Positions 11,598 through 22,969 of a stretch of 64,000 nt of DNA are shown here, piece after piece (the stretch's first letter is position 1; every line of letters begins with the position of its first letter). The stretch comes from Bufo bufo. Its lineage: Eukaryota > Chordata > Amphibia > Anura > Bufonidae. The position numbers and the translations under genes were made by a program. The notes under the pieces are model-generated. The model made no database searches, had not been told where the DNA came from, and saw only the letters and a program-made list of their open reading frames with translations. The stretch is from NCBI RefSeq assembly GCF_905171765.1, contig NC_053392.1, forward strand, positions 442,956,837 through 443,020,836, in the 5' to 3' direction.

Positions 11598-12018
11598 TAA
11601 TACAACCGCATGCATCCGTTCAGAACAGATCCAGTGGGGGACGGATCCGTTTTCTATTGTGCCATATTGTGTCAGTGAAAACGGATCCATCCTCATTGAC
11701 TTACATTGTGTGTCAGGACGGATCCGTTTTCTACTGTGCCATATTGTGTCAGTGAAAACGGATCCATCCTCATTGACTTACATTGTAAGTCAGGACGGAT
11801 CCGTTTGCCTCCGCATCGTCAGGTGGACACCAAAACGTTGCAAGTAGTGTTTTGGTGTCCTCCTCTAGAGCGGAATGGAGGCAAACTGATGCATTCTGAA
11901 CGGATCCTTATACATTCAGAATGCATTAGGGCAAAACTGATCCGTTTTGGGCCGCTTGTGAGAGCCCTAAAACAGATCTCACAAACGGAAACCAAAACAC
12001 CAGTGTGAAAGTAGCCTA
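11598..12018. mobile_element. Left-truncated MITE with an internal 77-bp duplication
   Basis: The right end CCAGTGTGAAAGTAGCC resembles the Harbinger-like termini, but a matching left end is missing. The phrase starting ACGGATCCGTTTTCTA recurs at 11,641, 11,718 and partly at 11,794, a tandem of about 77 bases. Confidence 0.5.
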
Positions 12019-12433
12019 AAAGCAACTAAAATGATTAAGGGATTTCCTTTAAACAAGTAGAGGTTGATGTAATGATCCATCCTGAATATATTAGCAAATA
12101 ATTCTGACCAGATTTTTCATAGACCACCCTGAATTACTGATATCCATGGCTAATCCCCATAGATAACAACTGTGGATGATAAATATTCAGATGTACAGGT
12201 ATCACAAAATTATACATAATGCAAAAGAATATCAGTTTACAGTTACCAAGAACATTATATCGTAGCATTTATGTGATTGTCTATTACAATGTGACTTTGA
12301 TTTTTCATCTCAAGTATTTATTTTGTTCAAATCATCTGTACATTTTGTGGCATGTCACCTTCTCTAAAAGTACATCACTGCACTTTAGAAAACATGCAAG
12401 CTTTGTAACTATAAAATGTATATGTAAGCTTAA

Positions 12434-12815
12434 AGGGACACTGACAGGCCCTATCAACATATTTAGTTATTCCTATGCAGTCATAGATCTATTAAAGTGT
12501 ATTCCAATGATATAAGAGACCCCGCTGTCTGCATTGTAAACCATGTAAAAACAACTTTATATTCATCTGTCAATCACATTTCTTTATGCCCAAGGGGCCT
12601 TTTTCCTCCTACCTTTGTGCCCAGCCGCGCCTCAACTGTCGATTCCTACCGCCGCCCAGCTCATTATTATTCACTGCGCTGGGCGGCTCTTACATGAATA
12701 TAAAGTTGTTTACAATGCGGACAGGGGGTACTCTTATATCATTGGAATACACTTTAATAGATCTATGACTGCATAGGAATAACTAAATATGTTTATAGGG
12801 CCTGTCAGTGTCCCT
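12434..12815. mobile_element. Kolobok-like MITE, complete
   Basis: The termini AGGGACACTGACAGGCCC and its reverse complement bound 382 bases. Both flanks are TTAA (12,430-12,433 and 12,816-12,819). The inverted repeats extend inward more than 100 bases, to ATAGATCTATTAAAGTGTATTCCAATGATATAAGAG and its mirror. A partner copy lies at the left window edge. It is non-autonomous. Confidence 0.8.
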
Positions 12816-13434
12816 TTAAATAAAATCTGTTATTTCATTGTGATGTTACTACTGCATTCAAGAGACCTTTAGGAACATTTCCATATCATTTTATGCATGG
12901 AATAAAAATATCTGTAGTATGCCAAGTGGTGTCAGTGAACCGAAATATAGAGGTTGTTACACTATATGGACAAAAGAACGTAGATAGGCCTCTTATTTCT
13001 TGAGTTCAGGTGTTTTCCCATTGCAAAGAGAAAATGTACAACAGACTTAAAGGTGTTGTCTCACTTCAGCTAGTGGCATTTGTTGTGCAGAGAAAGTTAA
13101 TACAAGGACCTTCTAATGTGTTATTGTCCATATTGCCTCCTCTGCTGGCTGTATTCATTTTTCCATCACATTATACACTGCTCGTTTCTAAGTTTTTTAC
13201 AGTGAAATTCACTGCGTCTAATTTTACGATAGTTTTCCACATTTTTTCACCCATCTTTCAAATCACAGCATTCTCTTAGTGTAAAGTTTGTCCATTATAT
13301 GCAGAAATAGGTTTCATACCCCTATCACACCTCAGTGATTATAAGAAAAAGAATCTCTGGAGACGTGAGAATAAAGACTAATAATAAAAGTAAAAGAAAA
13401 CCAAAAAGCCAAGAGAGGGAACTAATATGCTACA
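12816..13434. other. No recognised feature
   Basis: AT-rich sequence with no convincing ORF, repeat or signal that I could identify. Confidence 0.4.
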
Positions 13435-13660
13435 GGGGTCATTTATCAAATCAGATCAAATCAGTTTTGTGGTCTAAAAATATCACAAGTCATGGCAACT
13501 GCAAATTTTTTGCAACATTTCGTGATCTTCAACACGTCTCACAGTGATCTATGTTTAAGAGCTAAAAGTGAGATTAGACCTGGATTATAGCTCATTTACT
13601 ATGTGCGGGTTTTGCAAAAGTCGTGACCCACATTACAATCTTAAATTATAAATTACCCCC
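13435..13660. mobile_element. Probable short MITE
   Basis: GGGGTCATTTATCA at the left and TATAAATTACCCCC at the right are approximate inverted repeats 226 bases apart. They resemble the termini of 4690-5029. No target duplication is obvious. Confidence 0.4.
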
Positions 13661-13784
13661 TATTATCTATCTTTTTAGACCTGAACATGGGATTAAATCT
13701 CATCCCTAAAACAAAATGTATTTAAGCAAGAACATACCACTTTTGCTATTGCTAATACAACACTTTAAAAAAATAAAAAATAAT

Positions 13785-13788
<4 letters not shown>

Positions 13789-13849
<61 letters not shown>
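13789..13849. repeat. (TA)n microsatellite
   Basis: About 60 bases of alternating TA with one TG interruption. Confidence 0.95.
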
Positions 13850-13929
13850 GTTTGGGAAAATTTTTGAAGTGCTGTCATGGGTTTCCAGAAAAATATCTAC
13901 TGGTAAGAGCAATTTGTGTTTTCTCCTCA

Positions 13930-14276
13930 CCCATGTTAAATTAAACTATGAACCAAAATAATTATGGATGGCAAGTCTGGACCCTTCCTCCCAAAAACAG
14001 CATCAGAATCAATCTGAAGCCTATGATGCTTTAAAAGAGTGTGTGGGGAGTTCCACTTTGCCTCTCTACAAATCTGGGAGAGAAGCATCAACTCTCTCTG
14101 GCCAGGAGTTGGCTACCGCGCTAGTCAAGTGAGCACCAAACCCATCGGGAAATTAGAGAGAATCTTCTCCTCTACCCTCCATTCTAAAGTAGATTTAATG
14201 TAGGCAGTTAAACATTGTCTAACATATATTTTTCTATCTAACAAAGGCAAAATGATTTCCTGCCTTCTGTGAAAAT
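13930..14276 (-). pseudogene. Second DIRS element: fragment of the tyrosine recombinase C-terminus
   Basis: Reading leftward, the minus strand carries a decayed recombinase end with WPERVDASLPDL, REAKWNSPHTLLKHHRLQ and FGRK. This is the region around the catalytic tyrosine of DIRS recombinases and parallels the better copy at 14,907-15,000. Stops and a frame change interrupt it. On its right it abuts an inverted-repeat segment that looks like a DIRS terminus, so it may be an internally deleted second element. Confidence 0.6.
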
Positions 14277-14861
14277 TATGAAAATTTACTTACCGAAATT
14301 TTTGTTTCTTGTAGTCCAAAGGCAGCACAATGGGTTAAGTTTTGACTTCCCCTAGTGCAGTGGTGGCGAACCTATGGCACGGGTGCCAGAGGTGGCACTC
14401 AGAGCCCTCTCTGTGGGCACCCACACCCTGGAAAAAGTCTATGGTGTACCAATATGCCTTAGACTTTTCTGCCATTCATCAGTGCAGGGCACACTATGAA
14501 CGGCACAGGCAGCGCATTGAATGTAGGCAGGCTATTATAGCTAAATGATAAAGTACATGGAAGATATACTATATTGGACTGTTGTATTCAGGGTAAATTG
14601 CCGTGTTGTCACTTCACGATAAATAAGTGGGTTTTGGGTTGCAGTTTGGGCACTCGGTCTTAAAAAGGTTCTCCATCACTGCCCTAGTGGATAGAAGAAC
14701 AGAACAATAATAAAATTCAATTAAACACAAGTCAGACTCTCTATAAAAAGGTCACAATAGACAACCACATGTGTTTTTTTCAATGCAAGAATTTATTGGG
14801 CGCGTTATGCTGTGCTGTCTTTGGACTACAGGAAACAAATTTTGGTAAGTAAATTTTCATA
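14277..14861. repeat. Facing DIRS termini (inverted repeats of ~52 bp)
   Basis: TATGAAAATTTACTTACCGAAA...CTTGTAGTCCAAAGGCAGCAC at 14,277-14,328 is mirrored at 14,810-14,861. Both hold a perfect splice-donor-like GGTAAGT. The left copy borders the second DIRS fragment and the right copy borders the end of the main DIRS. They most likely are the inverted terminal repeats of the two elements. Confidence 0.6.
14358..14681. mobile_element. hAT MITE with exact 8-bp duplication
   Basis: The element starts CAGTGGTGGCGAACC and ends GTTCTCCATCACTG, which are inverted with a few changes. CCCTAGTG is found on both sides (14,350-14,357 and 14,682-14,689). At 324 bases it has no transposase. It lies between the two DIRS termini. 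Confidence 0.85.
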
Positions 14862-14906
14862 TTCCTGGTCGTCCTCAGGCAGCACAATGGGCCGTAACAA
14901 GCAATT

Positions 14907-15680
14907 TAAGGGAGGGAAGATTGCAATGCAGCCTTAAGCACCTCTCTACCAAAGGCTGAGTCTATTGTGGCATTTAAGTCTAAGCGATAATTATTTATAA
15001 AAGTATTAGGGTTTGACCACATAGCTGCATTACAGATCTGGTCCAATGGAATATACAGTGAGCTGCTTCAGTCCATGAAGAAGAAGCCGATCTTGTGTAT
15101 TAAGTCTTGATTTCAATAAGACATTGCTGCCCTGCTTCCTGGTATTGTTTACTGATTAAGCTTCTATCCCATCTATGCAGGGGACTGGCTTTGTTGCCTT
15201 TGTTTTGGCCTTTGGACTGAATAAACAATGCTTCTGAGTTTCTGAAGGTCTTCGTTCTTTACAAATAATATTGAACCGATCTATGGACATCTAGGAAGTG
15301 TAGGCCATCAGCTCCAGTCCTCCCTTTGCCTTAAGTGAGAACTGGAAGAATTACTTCCTGGTTTACGACCAACTGAGAAGCAATCTTCGGAAGAAATCCA
15401 GGCATCGATCTCAAGGCGAGACAGTACTAGATATCTCTAAAGTAAGGATGTCTAGAAGACAATGCTAGGATTTCACTTATTCGATGTGCAGATGCAATAG
15501 AAACCAAGACTGTTTTCCATGACAGCAAGTGCAAGATGATATCTATCACTGGTTCAAACAGAGGGGAAGAGAGGCATTTGAGAACTAGTGACAAATCCCC
15601 TGATGTATAAGGAGGACATATTGGAGGATTTGAAATCCTTATTGCTCTGAAAAAAACTTCTGATCGAGGTCCCATTAAGA
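14907..15680 (-). pseudogene. DIRS tyrosine recombinase, broken
   Basis: The minus strand reads VSIASAHRISEILALSSRHP near 15,480, which contains the first catalytic arginine region of the family. It continues through a middle segment in changing frames and ends in PLDQICNAAMWSNPNTF, NNYRLDLNA and FGREVLKAALQSSLP with a stop near 14,907. Several stops and frame changes lie between about 15,060 and 15,430. The protein would have cut and joined the circular DNA intermediate of the element. Confidence 0.7.
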
Positions 15681-15826
15681 GTAGAGTTAATGAACTTTAA
15701 GGGTGTTAGATTTGAGACCCTTCTGAAGTCAATCCTGAAAGAACTGTAAAACACTAGGAAGAGCTGTAGGCATATAATTCCTTGCACTAAATTATGATTA
15801 AGTGTTTCATTCTCTGTCATAAACCT

Positions 15827-17195
15827 TCACCTTACAATCCTCCCCTCAGCCACCCGGCCGTAAGGTGTAACCATGCTGGGTCTGGATGAAGGAATCCATT
15901 CTGTGACAGGAGATTCCTCCTGAGAGGTAGTTTCTGGAATTGACCTTGTGACATTGACAGGAAGAGATTGAATCAGGACCGTCTGGGCCAAAAGGGGAAT
16001 TATCACAATGACAGATGTCTTCTCCTGTTTGATCTTTTGAAGGACTCTGGGAATCAGAGGCCATGGGGGAATCATATACAGGAACTTGTGTTCCCAGCTG
16101 ACAGAAAGAGCATCCAGGGCCAGAGGCTTGTCCTTCTTGTTGGAGAGTACAACAATGGAAGCTGAGCATTCTCCCTGGTCGCCATCACCTCTATTTCTAG
16201 AACCCCATCCTGTCTGTTACCAAACGGAACACATGCCTGTTGAGGGTCCATTTTGAGTTCTGTACTGGGTGCCTGCTCAACCAGTCTGCTTTGCAATTGA
16301 GTGAACCCTTGAGGTGTACCACACAGATATTCAAGAGCCAGTCCTCTGCCCACTTCATCAGCTGGGCACATTCTCTGGAAGAAGGGTACTTCTTGTCCCA
16401 CACTGCTTGTTTAAATAGTACACCACAGCCAAGCTGTCTGACTGGACTAAGACATTCCTGCCTTTCAGAAAGTTCTGAAGATAAAGAAGAGCAAGTCTCA
16501 CTACCCTCAATCCCTTCAGGTTGGTTGGAAGACTCAACTCTTTCTGAGACCAATTCTCTTGTACCCACAGATCTACAGAATGTGCACCCCAACACCAGTT
16601 GGAGGCATCCGACATGAGATCTGTCGGAGGAGGAATCAGAGAAACCCCCATCATTGGGTTCTTGAGCCACCAAAGAAGTTCCTTCTTGGTCTCCAGATTC
16701 AGAAACATCAGTTTGTCCAGGGAGTGTCTGGAGCGAGACCACTAATTCAAGATGGAACATTGAAGTTTACACATATGAGCTTTAGCCCGCAAAACTGCCT
16801 CTATGATCAAGGTCAACATCCTCAGGACAGACATCGCCTTCTGCACAGGAATTTTGTGATGACTTATCATAATGTGAACTGCTTTTTTGAGCTTTTGAAT
16901 TCTTTGACTGGACAGATTTAGGGACATTTCTTGACTATTTATTACAAATCCCAAAAAGTTTTTTACTATATCTGGAGCTAGAGACGATTTTCTCTTGCTA
17001 TATGATAAAGCCGTGATGGCCCACAAAGTACAGAATAACATGAAGATGCGTTTTCAGCAATGTTTTTGAAGATGCCCTGACCAGCCAGTCGTCCAGGTAC
17101 AGGACAATAGAGATGCCTTTGAGGGCCAGAGCTGCTGTGAGGACTACTACAATTTTGGAGAAGACTCTTGTTGAAGAGCTCAGGGCAAACGGCAA
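15827..17195 (-). pseudogene. DIRS reverse transcriptase-RNase H, broken
   Basis: The RT core is seen as MPFALSSSTRVFSK and YLDDWLV (minus strand, YLDD codons near 17,083-17,106). The RNase H part holds SDASNWCWGAHS, VQSDSLAVVYYLNKQ and ADWLSRHP between about 16,700 and 16,220. A further conserved tail (IPRVLQKIKQEK) sits near 16,050. Frames change at least three times (17,195/17,041/16,708-16,760), so no functional protein is possible. Confidence 0.75.
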
Positions 17196-17815
17196 GCAGG
17201 TGAACTACAAATGGAGAATTTGTCTTAAAAAATGGCCAGATGTAGATATTTTCTATGAGCTGGAATTATATGTATATGCAGATAAGCATCTCTTAGGTCT
17301 ATGGCAGCAAAAAGAAACCCTTCTGAGAACAGGGCCAAAACTGATTATATCGTCTCTAACCGGAACTTCTTCACCATAAACGAATTGCGGAAGCATAGAT
17401 CTATTACGAGACACTATTTCCCTCCGGGCACACTATTGAATATATTCCTCTTTCCTCTTGGGATATTTGAACCATATGCAAGGCTTCTGTCTTGACAAAT
17501 TCTTGAGCCAGTTTTGCCACCGTAGGACCTAAAGGTTTGTTCATATAGAACCTTTCGGCAGGCTTGACCCGCAGTTGCAGAGAGTAACCTTTATTGTTTC
17601 AGACTACCCAGGGATCTGAAGATATTATGGACCAGGCCTTGTGAAAGAATGCTAGCCTGCCTCCGAATTTTAGAGGCCTGGCTTCAGGCATCCTGTTTGG
17701 CAGAGACCCACTTGTGGCTTATTCCTGTCAAATCTCCTGCTTGTCTGGATTCTTTTTCTGTCCTCTTTTTAGGCGATCTTCTGAACCTAGACCAAAAAGA
17801 CATCTCATTCTGCGT

Positions 17816-18064
17816 CTATATCTGGGAAGACTTTGCTATCTTAGTGTTAATGCCCCGGTGGCTTAGTGCCCTATCCAAGACTGCAGAAACAGACTGATCA
17901 AAAGGATATTTCCTTTTAACCACATTAGGAATGAACAGTTTTCCATCAGGGTTTTCCCATTGCCTTTTGAATAAAGTCCCCATATTCATGTGCACTGGAA
18001 AAATTCTATGTTGAGGTAACCTCTCAACAATTTGGTCTGCAATAGATTTGTCAATCAAATACAA
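17816..18064 (-). pseudogene. DIRS ORF1 (gag-like), C-terminal fragment
   Basis: The 82 codons contain FKRQWENPDGKLFIPN and RKYPFDQSVSAVLDRALS, a pattern I associate with ORF1 of vertebrate DIRS elements. The reading breaks at 18,065, where an unrelated repeat starts. The N-terminal part of ORF1 resumes at 30,545-31,370. Confidence 0.6.
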
Positions 18065-18244
18065 ATGTAAATAAAGAATTCTCCGTTACGTTGCTCCTAT
18101 TATCTTCGTTGGTGCTGCAGAGTCACCGTGTCAAGTTGGTTAAATTCTCCCCTGATGAAGCAAACCAGGCAAAACCTAGATCGGGCACACCTGTAGACGT
18201 GGATACATTTTATTCAATGCATGTTTAACTTTTTAACTTATGAG
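18065..18244 (+). mobile_element. Short repeat inserted in the DIRS ORF1, with a degenerate hammerhead-like core
   Basis: The text holds CTGATGAAGC (18,152-18,161), a short loop, GGC and AAAAC, then an AT-rich tail. It continues on the far side of the hAT at 30,497-30,540 (AATAAATCTCC). CTGATGA followed by a stem and GAAAC is the hammerhead ribozyme core. Here the first base of the GAAA box is A, so this copy is at best decayed. The last eight bases (18,237-18,244, CTTATGAG) are the left target duplication of the hAT. Confidence 0.4.
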
Positions 18245-18529
18245 TACAGTTGAGTGAACACCTGGATGTTCGGGTTCGAGAAGTTCGGCCGAACTTCCCG
18301 GAAATGTTCGGGTTCGGGATCCGAACCCGACCCAAACTTCGTCCCGAACCCGAACCCCATTGAAGTCAATGGGGACCCAAACTTTTCGGCACTAAAAAGG
18401 CTGTAAAACAGCCCAGGAAAGGGCTAGAGGGCTGCAAAAGGCAGAAACATGTAGTTAAATCCCCTGCAAACAAATGTGGATAGGGAAATTAATAAAAATA
18501 AAAATAAATAAAAAATTAACCAATATCAA

Positions 18530-19650
18530 TTGGAGAGAGGTCCCATAGCAGAGAATCTGGCTTCATGTCAGCAGAGAATCAGTCTTCATGTCATAGCAGA
18601 GAATCAGGCTTCACGTCACCCAACACTGGAACAGTCCATTGTCAGATATTTAGGCCCCGGCACCCAGACAGAGGAGAGAGGTCCCATAACAGAGATTCAG
18701 GCTTCATGTCAGCAGAGAATCAGTCTTCATGTCATAGCAGAGAATCATGCTTCACGTCACCCAACACTGGAACATTCCATTGTCATATATTTAGGCCCCG
18801 GCACCCAGGCAGAGCAGAGAGGTCCCATAACAGAGATTCAGGCTTCATGTCAGCAGAGAATCAGTCTTCATGTCATAGCAGAGAATCATGCTTCACGTCA
18901 CCCAACACTGGAACAGTCCATTGTCATATATTTAGGCCCCGGCACCCAGGCAGAGGAGAGAGGTCCCATAACAGAGATTCAGGCTTCATGTCAGCAGATA
19001 ATCAGTCTTCATGTCATAGCAGAGAATCAGGCTTCACGTCACCCAACACTGGAACAGTCCATTGTCAGATATTTAGGCTCCGGCACCCAGGGAGAGGAGA
19101 GAGGTCCCATAACAGAGATTCAGGCTTCATGTCAGCAGAGAATCAGTCTTCATGTCATAGCAGAGAATCAGGCTTCACGTCACACAAAACTGGAACAGTC
19201 CATTGTCAGATATTTAGGCCCCGACACCCAGGCAGAGGAGAGAGGTCCCATAACAGAGATTCAGGCTTCATGTCAGCAGAGAATCAGTCTTCATGTCATA
19301 GCAGAGAATCAGGCTTCACGTCACCCAACACTGGAACAGTCCATTGTCATATATTTAGGCCCCGGCACCCAGGCAGAGGAGAGAGGTCCCATAACAGAGA
19401 TTCAGGCTTCATGTCAGCAGAGAATCAGTCTTCATGTCATAGCAGAGAATCAGGCTTCATGTCAGCCAAAACTGGAACAGTCCATTGTCAGATATTTAGG
19501 CCCCGGCACCCAGACAGAGGAGAGAGGTCCCATAGCAGAGATTCAGGCTTCATGTCATAGCAGAGAATCATGTTTTACGTCACCCAACACTGGAACAGGC
19601 CACTGTCAGATATTTTTAGGCCCCGGCACCCAGACACAGGAGAGGTTCAT
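18530..19650. repeat. 141-bp tandem array, about 8 units
   Basis: Units run GAGGAGAGAGGTCCCATA... to ...TTTAGGCCCCGGCACCCAG, with the GGCCCCGG mark at 18,653, 18,794, 18,935 and so on. Since 141 is divisible by three and the unit lacks stops in two frames, it produces spurious ORFs of 404 and 331 codons. Units are 95% or more alike by eye. Confidence 0.9.
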
Positions 19651-19761
19651 TCAACTTTGGGTTGCCCTGCAATATAATGGTAAAATGAAAATAAAAATAG
19701 GATTGAATGAGGAAGTGCCCTGGAGTACAATAATAAATGGTTAAGGGGAGGTAGTTAATGT

Positions 19762-22426
19762 CTAATCTGCACAAGGGATGGACAGGTCCTGTGGGATCCA
19801 TGCCTGGTTCATTTTTATGAACGTCAGCTTGTCCACATTGGCTGTAGACAGGCGGCTGCGTTTGTCTGTAATGACGCCCCCTGCCGTGCTGAATACACGT
19901 TCAGACAAAACACTGGCCGCCGGGCAGGCCAGCACCTCCAAGGCATAAAAGGCTAGCTCTGGCCACGTGGACAATTTGGAGACCCAGAAGTTGAATGGGG
20001 CCGAACCATCAGTCAGTACGTGGAGGGGTGTGCACACGTACTGTTCCACCATGTTAGTGAAATGTTGCCTCCTGCTAACACGTTCCGTATCAGCTGGCCT
20101 CTGCTGTTGCAAAAAACCTCCCTCTGAGTCACTTCTAAGAGACTGGCCTGAAAGTGCTAAAAATGACCCCTCTTCCTCCTCCTCCTCCTCCTGGGCCACC
20201 TCCTCTTCCATCATCGCCCTAAGTGTTTTCTCAAGGAGACATAGAAGTGGTATTGTAACGCTGATAACGGCGTCATCGCCACTGGCCATGTTGGTGGAGT
20301 ACTCGAAACAGCGCAACAGGGCACACAGGTCTCGCATGGAGGCCCAGTCATTGGTGGTGAAGTGGTGCTGTTCCGCAGTGCGACTGACCCGTGCTTGCTG
20401 CAGCTGAAACTCCACTATGGCCTGCTGCTGCTCGCACAGTCTGTCCAGCATGTGCAAGGTGGAGTTCCACCTTGTGGGCACGTCGCATATGAGGCGGTGA
20501 GCGGGAAGGCCGAAGTTACGCTGTAGCGCAGACAGGCGAGCAGCGGCAGGATGAGAACACCGGAAGCGCGCACAGACGGCCCGCACTTTATGCAGCAGCT
20601 CTGACATGTCGGGGTAGTTGTGAATGAACTTCTGCACCACCAAATTCAGCACATGCGCCAGGCAAGGGATGTGCGTCAAACCGGCTAGTCCCAGAGCTGC
20701 AACGAGATTTCGCCTATTATCGCACACCACCAGGCCGGGCTTGAGGCTCACCGGCAGCAACCACTCGTCGGTCTGTTGTTCTATACCCCGCCACAACTCC
20801 TGCGCGGTGTGGGGCCTGTCCCCCAAACATATGAGTTTCAGAATGGCCTGCTGACGTTTACCCCGGGCTGTGCTGAAGTTGGTGGTGAAGGTGTGTGGCT
20901 GACTGGATGAGCAGGTGAGAGAAGAGGAGGAGGAAGCCGAGTAGGAGGAGGAGGCAACAGGAGGCAAAGAATGTTGCCCTGCGATCCTTGGCGGCGGAAG
21001 GACGTGCGCCAAACAGCTCTTCGCCTGGGGCCCAGCCGCCACTACATTTACCCAGTGTGCAGTTAGGGAGATATAGCGTCCCTGGCCGTGCTTACTGGTC
21101 CACATATCTGTGGTTAGGTGGACCTTGCCACAGATGTCGTTGCGCAGTGCACACTTGATTTTATCGGATACTTGGTTGTGCAGGGAAGGCACGGCTCTCT
21201 TGGAGAAGTAGTGGCGGCTGGGAACAACATACTGTGGGACAGCAAGCGACATGAGCTGTTTGAAGCTGTCTGTGTCCACCAGCCTGAATGACAGCATTTC
21301 ATAGGCCAGTAGTTTAGAAATGCTGGCATTCAGGGCCAGGGATCAAGGGTGGCTAGGTGGGAATTTACGCTTTCTCTCAAATGTTTGTGAGATGGAGAGC
21401 TGAACGCTGCCGTGTGACATGGTTGAGATGCTTGGTGACGGAGGTGGTGGTGGTGTTGGTGGTACATCCTCTGTTTGCTGGGCGGCAGGTGCCAACGTTC
21501 CTCCAGAGGCGGAGGAAGAGGCCGAGGCGGCAGCAGCAGAAGAGGTAGCAGGGGGAGCCTGAGTGAGTTCCTTGTTTTTAAGGTGTTTACTCCACTGCAG
21601 TTCATGCTTTGCATGCAGGTGCCTGGTCATGCAGGTTGTGCTAAGGTTCAGAACGTTAATGCCTCGCTTCAGGCTCTGATGGCACAGCGTGCAAACCACT
21701 CGGGTCTTGTCGTCAGCACATTGTTTGAAGAACTGCCACGCCAGGGAACTCCTTGAAGCTGCCTTTGGGGTGCTGGGTCCCAGATGGCGGTGGCCAGTAG
21801 CAGACGGACTCTCTTGGCGGCGGGTGTTCTGCTTTTGCCCACTGCTCCCTCTTTTGCTACGCTGTTGGCTCGGTCTCACCACTGCCTCTTCCTCCGAATT
21901 CTGAAAGTCAGTGGCACGACCTTCATTCCATGTGGGGTCTAGGACCTCATCGTCCCCTGCATCGTCTTCCACCCAGTCTTCCTCCCTGACCTCCTGTTAA
22001 GTCTGCACACTGCAGAAAGACGCAGCAGTTGGCACCTGTGTTTCGTCATCATCAGAGACGTGCTGAGGTGGTATTCCCATGTCCTCATCATTAGGAAACA
22101 TAAGTGGTTGTGCGTTAGTGCATTCTATCTCTTCCACCCCTGGGGAAGGGCTAGGTGGATGCCCTTGGGAAACCCTGCCAGCAGAGTCTTCAAACAGCAT
22201 AAGAGACTGCTGCATAACTTGAGGCTCAGACAGTTTCCCTGACAGACTGATGGGCTTGGTTTTCACGCGCCATCTTTGCGCTTTCTGCAGAAGACTGGGT
22301 GGGAGATAATGTGAACGTGCTGGATCCACTGTCGGCCACCCAATTGACTAATGCCTGTACCTGCTCAGGCCTTACCATCCTTAGAACGGCATTGGGCCCC
22401 ACCAAATATCGCTGTAAATTCTGCTG
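19762..22426 (-). pseudogene. hAT-B transposase, main part
   Basis: In the minus frame that ends at 19,762 three blocks line up: 22,329-21,997, 21,972-21,343 and 21,297-19,762. They are separated by an in-frame TAA at 21,997-21,999 and a TGA at 21,343-21,345. The middle block has a BED zinc finger (WQFFKQCADDKTRVVCTLCH ... HLHAKH). The third has the catalytic-type VHLTTDMWTSKHGQG, VVCDN and the C-terminal dimerisation block ACPAASVLSERVFSTAGG ending in KMNQAWIPQDL. The gene would bind the element ends and perform cut-and-paste. The part upstream of 22,329 looks frameshifted (DPAR versus a GSSTFTLSP reading). The N-terminus lies past the gypsy at 27,805-27,948. Confidence 0.85.
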
Positions 22427-22431
22427 GCTAC
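22427..22431. repeat. Left target duplication of gypsy A (GCTAC)
   Basis: GCTAC at 22,427-22,431 is repeated at 27,805-27,809 directly after the 3' LTR. Confidence 0.9.
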
Positions 22432-22956
22432 TGTCATGGTCTTACCTGCTTGCTGCTCTCCTTCGTTTGACATGTGCTGGCGGCCATCTTGGTTTCTGGG
22501 TTCTTGTAGCCTTCCACCCTGCGGCTCCTCCTTCCCCTGGGAGGTGCTGGATGCCTAGCTCATCTATATAGGAGGTCTGTGGCTTCAGTTCCTTGCTTGG
22601 TCCTCTTGTGTTCACATGCTTCTAAGACTGCTGCTGCTTCTGGTTCCTGATCCTGGCTTCGTCTGACTACCCTTCTGGTTCCTGATCCTGGCTTCGTCTG
22701 ACTACCCTGCTGGTTCCTGATCCTGGTTTCGTCTGACTACCCTGCTGGTTCCTGATCCTGGATTCGTCTGACTACCCTGCTGGTTCCTGATCCTGGCTTC
22801 GTCTGACTACCCTTCTGGTTCCTGACCTCTGGCTTCGCTAAGACTCTGCTCGGTTTCACCATCCGTTTGGACTTTTGCTTTACAGCTTTATTTTCAATAA
22901 AGCCTTCTTATTTTCACTTATCTCTTGTTGTACGTCTGGTTCATGGTTCCGTGACA
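22432..22956 (+). repeat. Gypsy A 5' LTR
   Basis: The 525-bp LTR contains six units of a ~35-bp tandem repeat (CTGGTTCCTGATCCTGGCTT...) from about 22,637 to 22,850, a TATA box at 22,565-22,570 and AATAAA near 22,896. Outside the repeat number it differs from the 3' LTR at few bases, for example CATCTATATA against CATATATATA. Confidence 0.95.
22565..22604 (+). promoter_or_regulatory. Gypsy A promoter: TATA box and predicted transcript start
   Basis: TATATA at 22,565-22,570 lies 30 bases before GCTTGGTCCT (22,595-22,604). That decamer is the exact reverse complement of AGGACCAAGC just after the 5' LTR. A transcript starting near 22,595 would therefore carry a 5' end able to pair with its own primer-binding site. 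Confidence 0.7.
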
Positions 22957-22969
22957 TTAGGACCAAGCC
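22957..22969 (+). other. Gypsy A primer-binding site (self-priming type)
   Basis: Only 13 bases (TTAGGACCAAGCC) separate the LTR from the start codon. This is too short and not recognisable as an 18-base tRNA site. AGGACCAAGC (22,959-22,968) pairs perfectly with GCTTGGTCCT at 22,595-22,604 in the LTR. Tf1 and vertebrate sushi elements prime reverse transcription this way, by folding back the 5' end of the mRNA. Confidence 0.7.

Larger units (their letters stand above)
14862..18064 (-). mobile_element. DIRS retroelement, 3' portion (main copy)
   Basis: Reading from right to left this holds the end of ORF1 (18,064-17,816), RT-RNase H (about 17,195-15,830) and the tyrosine recombinase (about 15,680-14,907), followed by a terminus ending near the inverted repeat at 14,810-14,861. 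DIRS elements integrate by tyrosine recombination and lack LTRs and target duplications. The 5' portion lies at 30,545-31,370, beyond a 12.5-kb insertion. Confidence 0.75.

Noticed and set aside
18530..19744. ORFs of 404 and 331 codons on the plus strand
   Set aside because: They arise from the 141-bp tandem array, whose period is a multiple of three. Two overlapping frames are open at once and no domain is seen.
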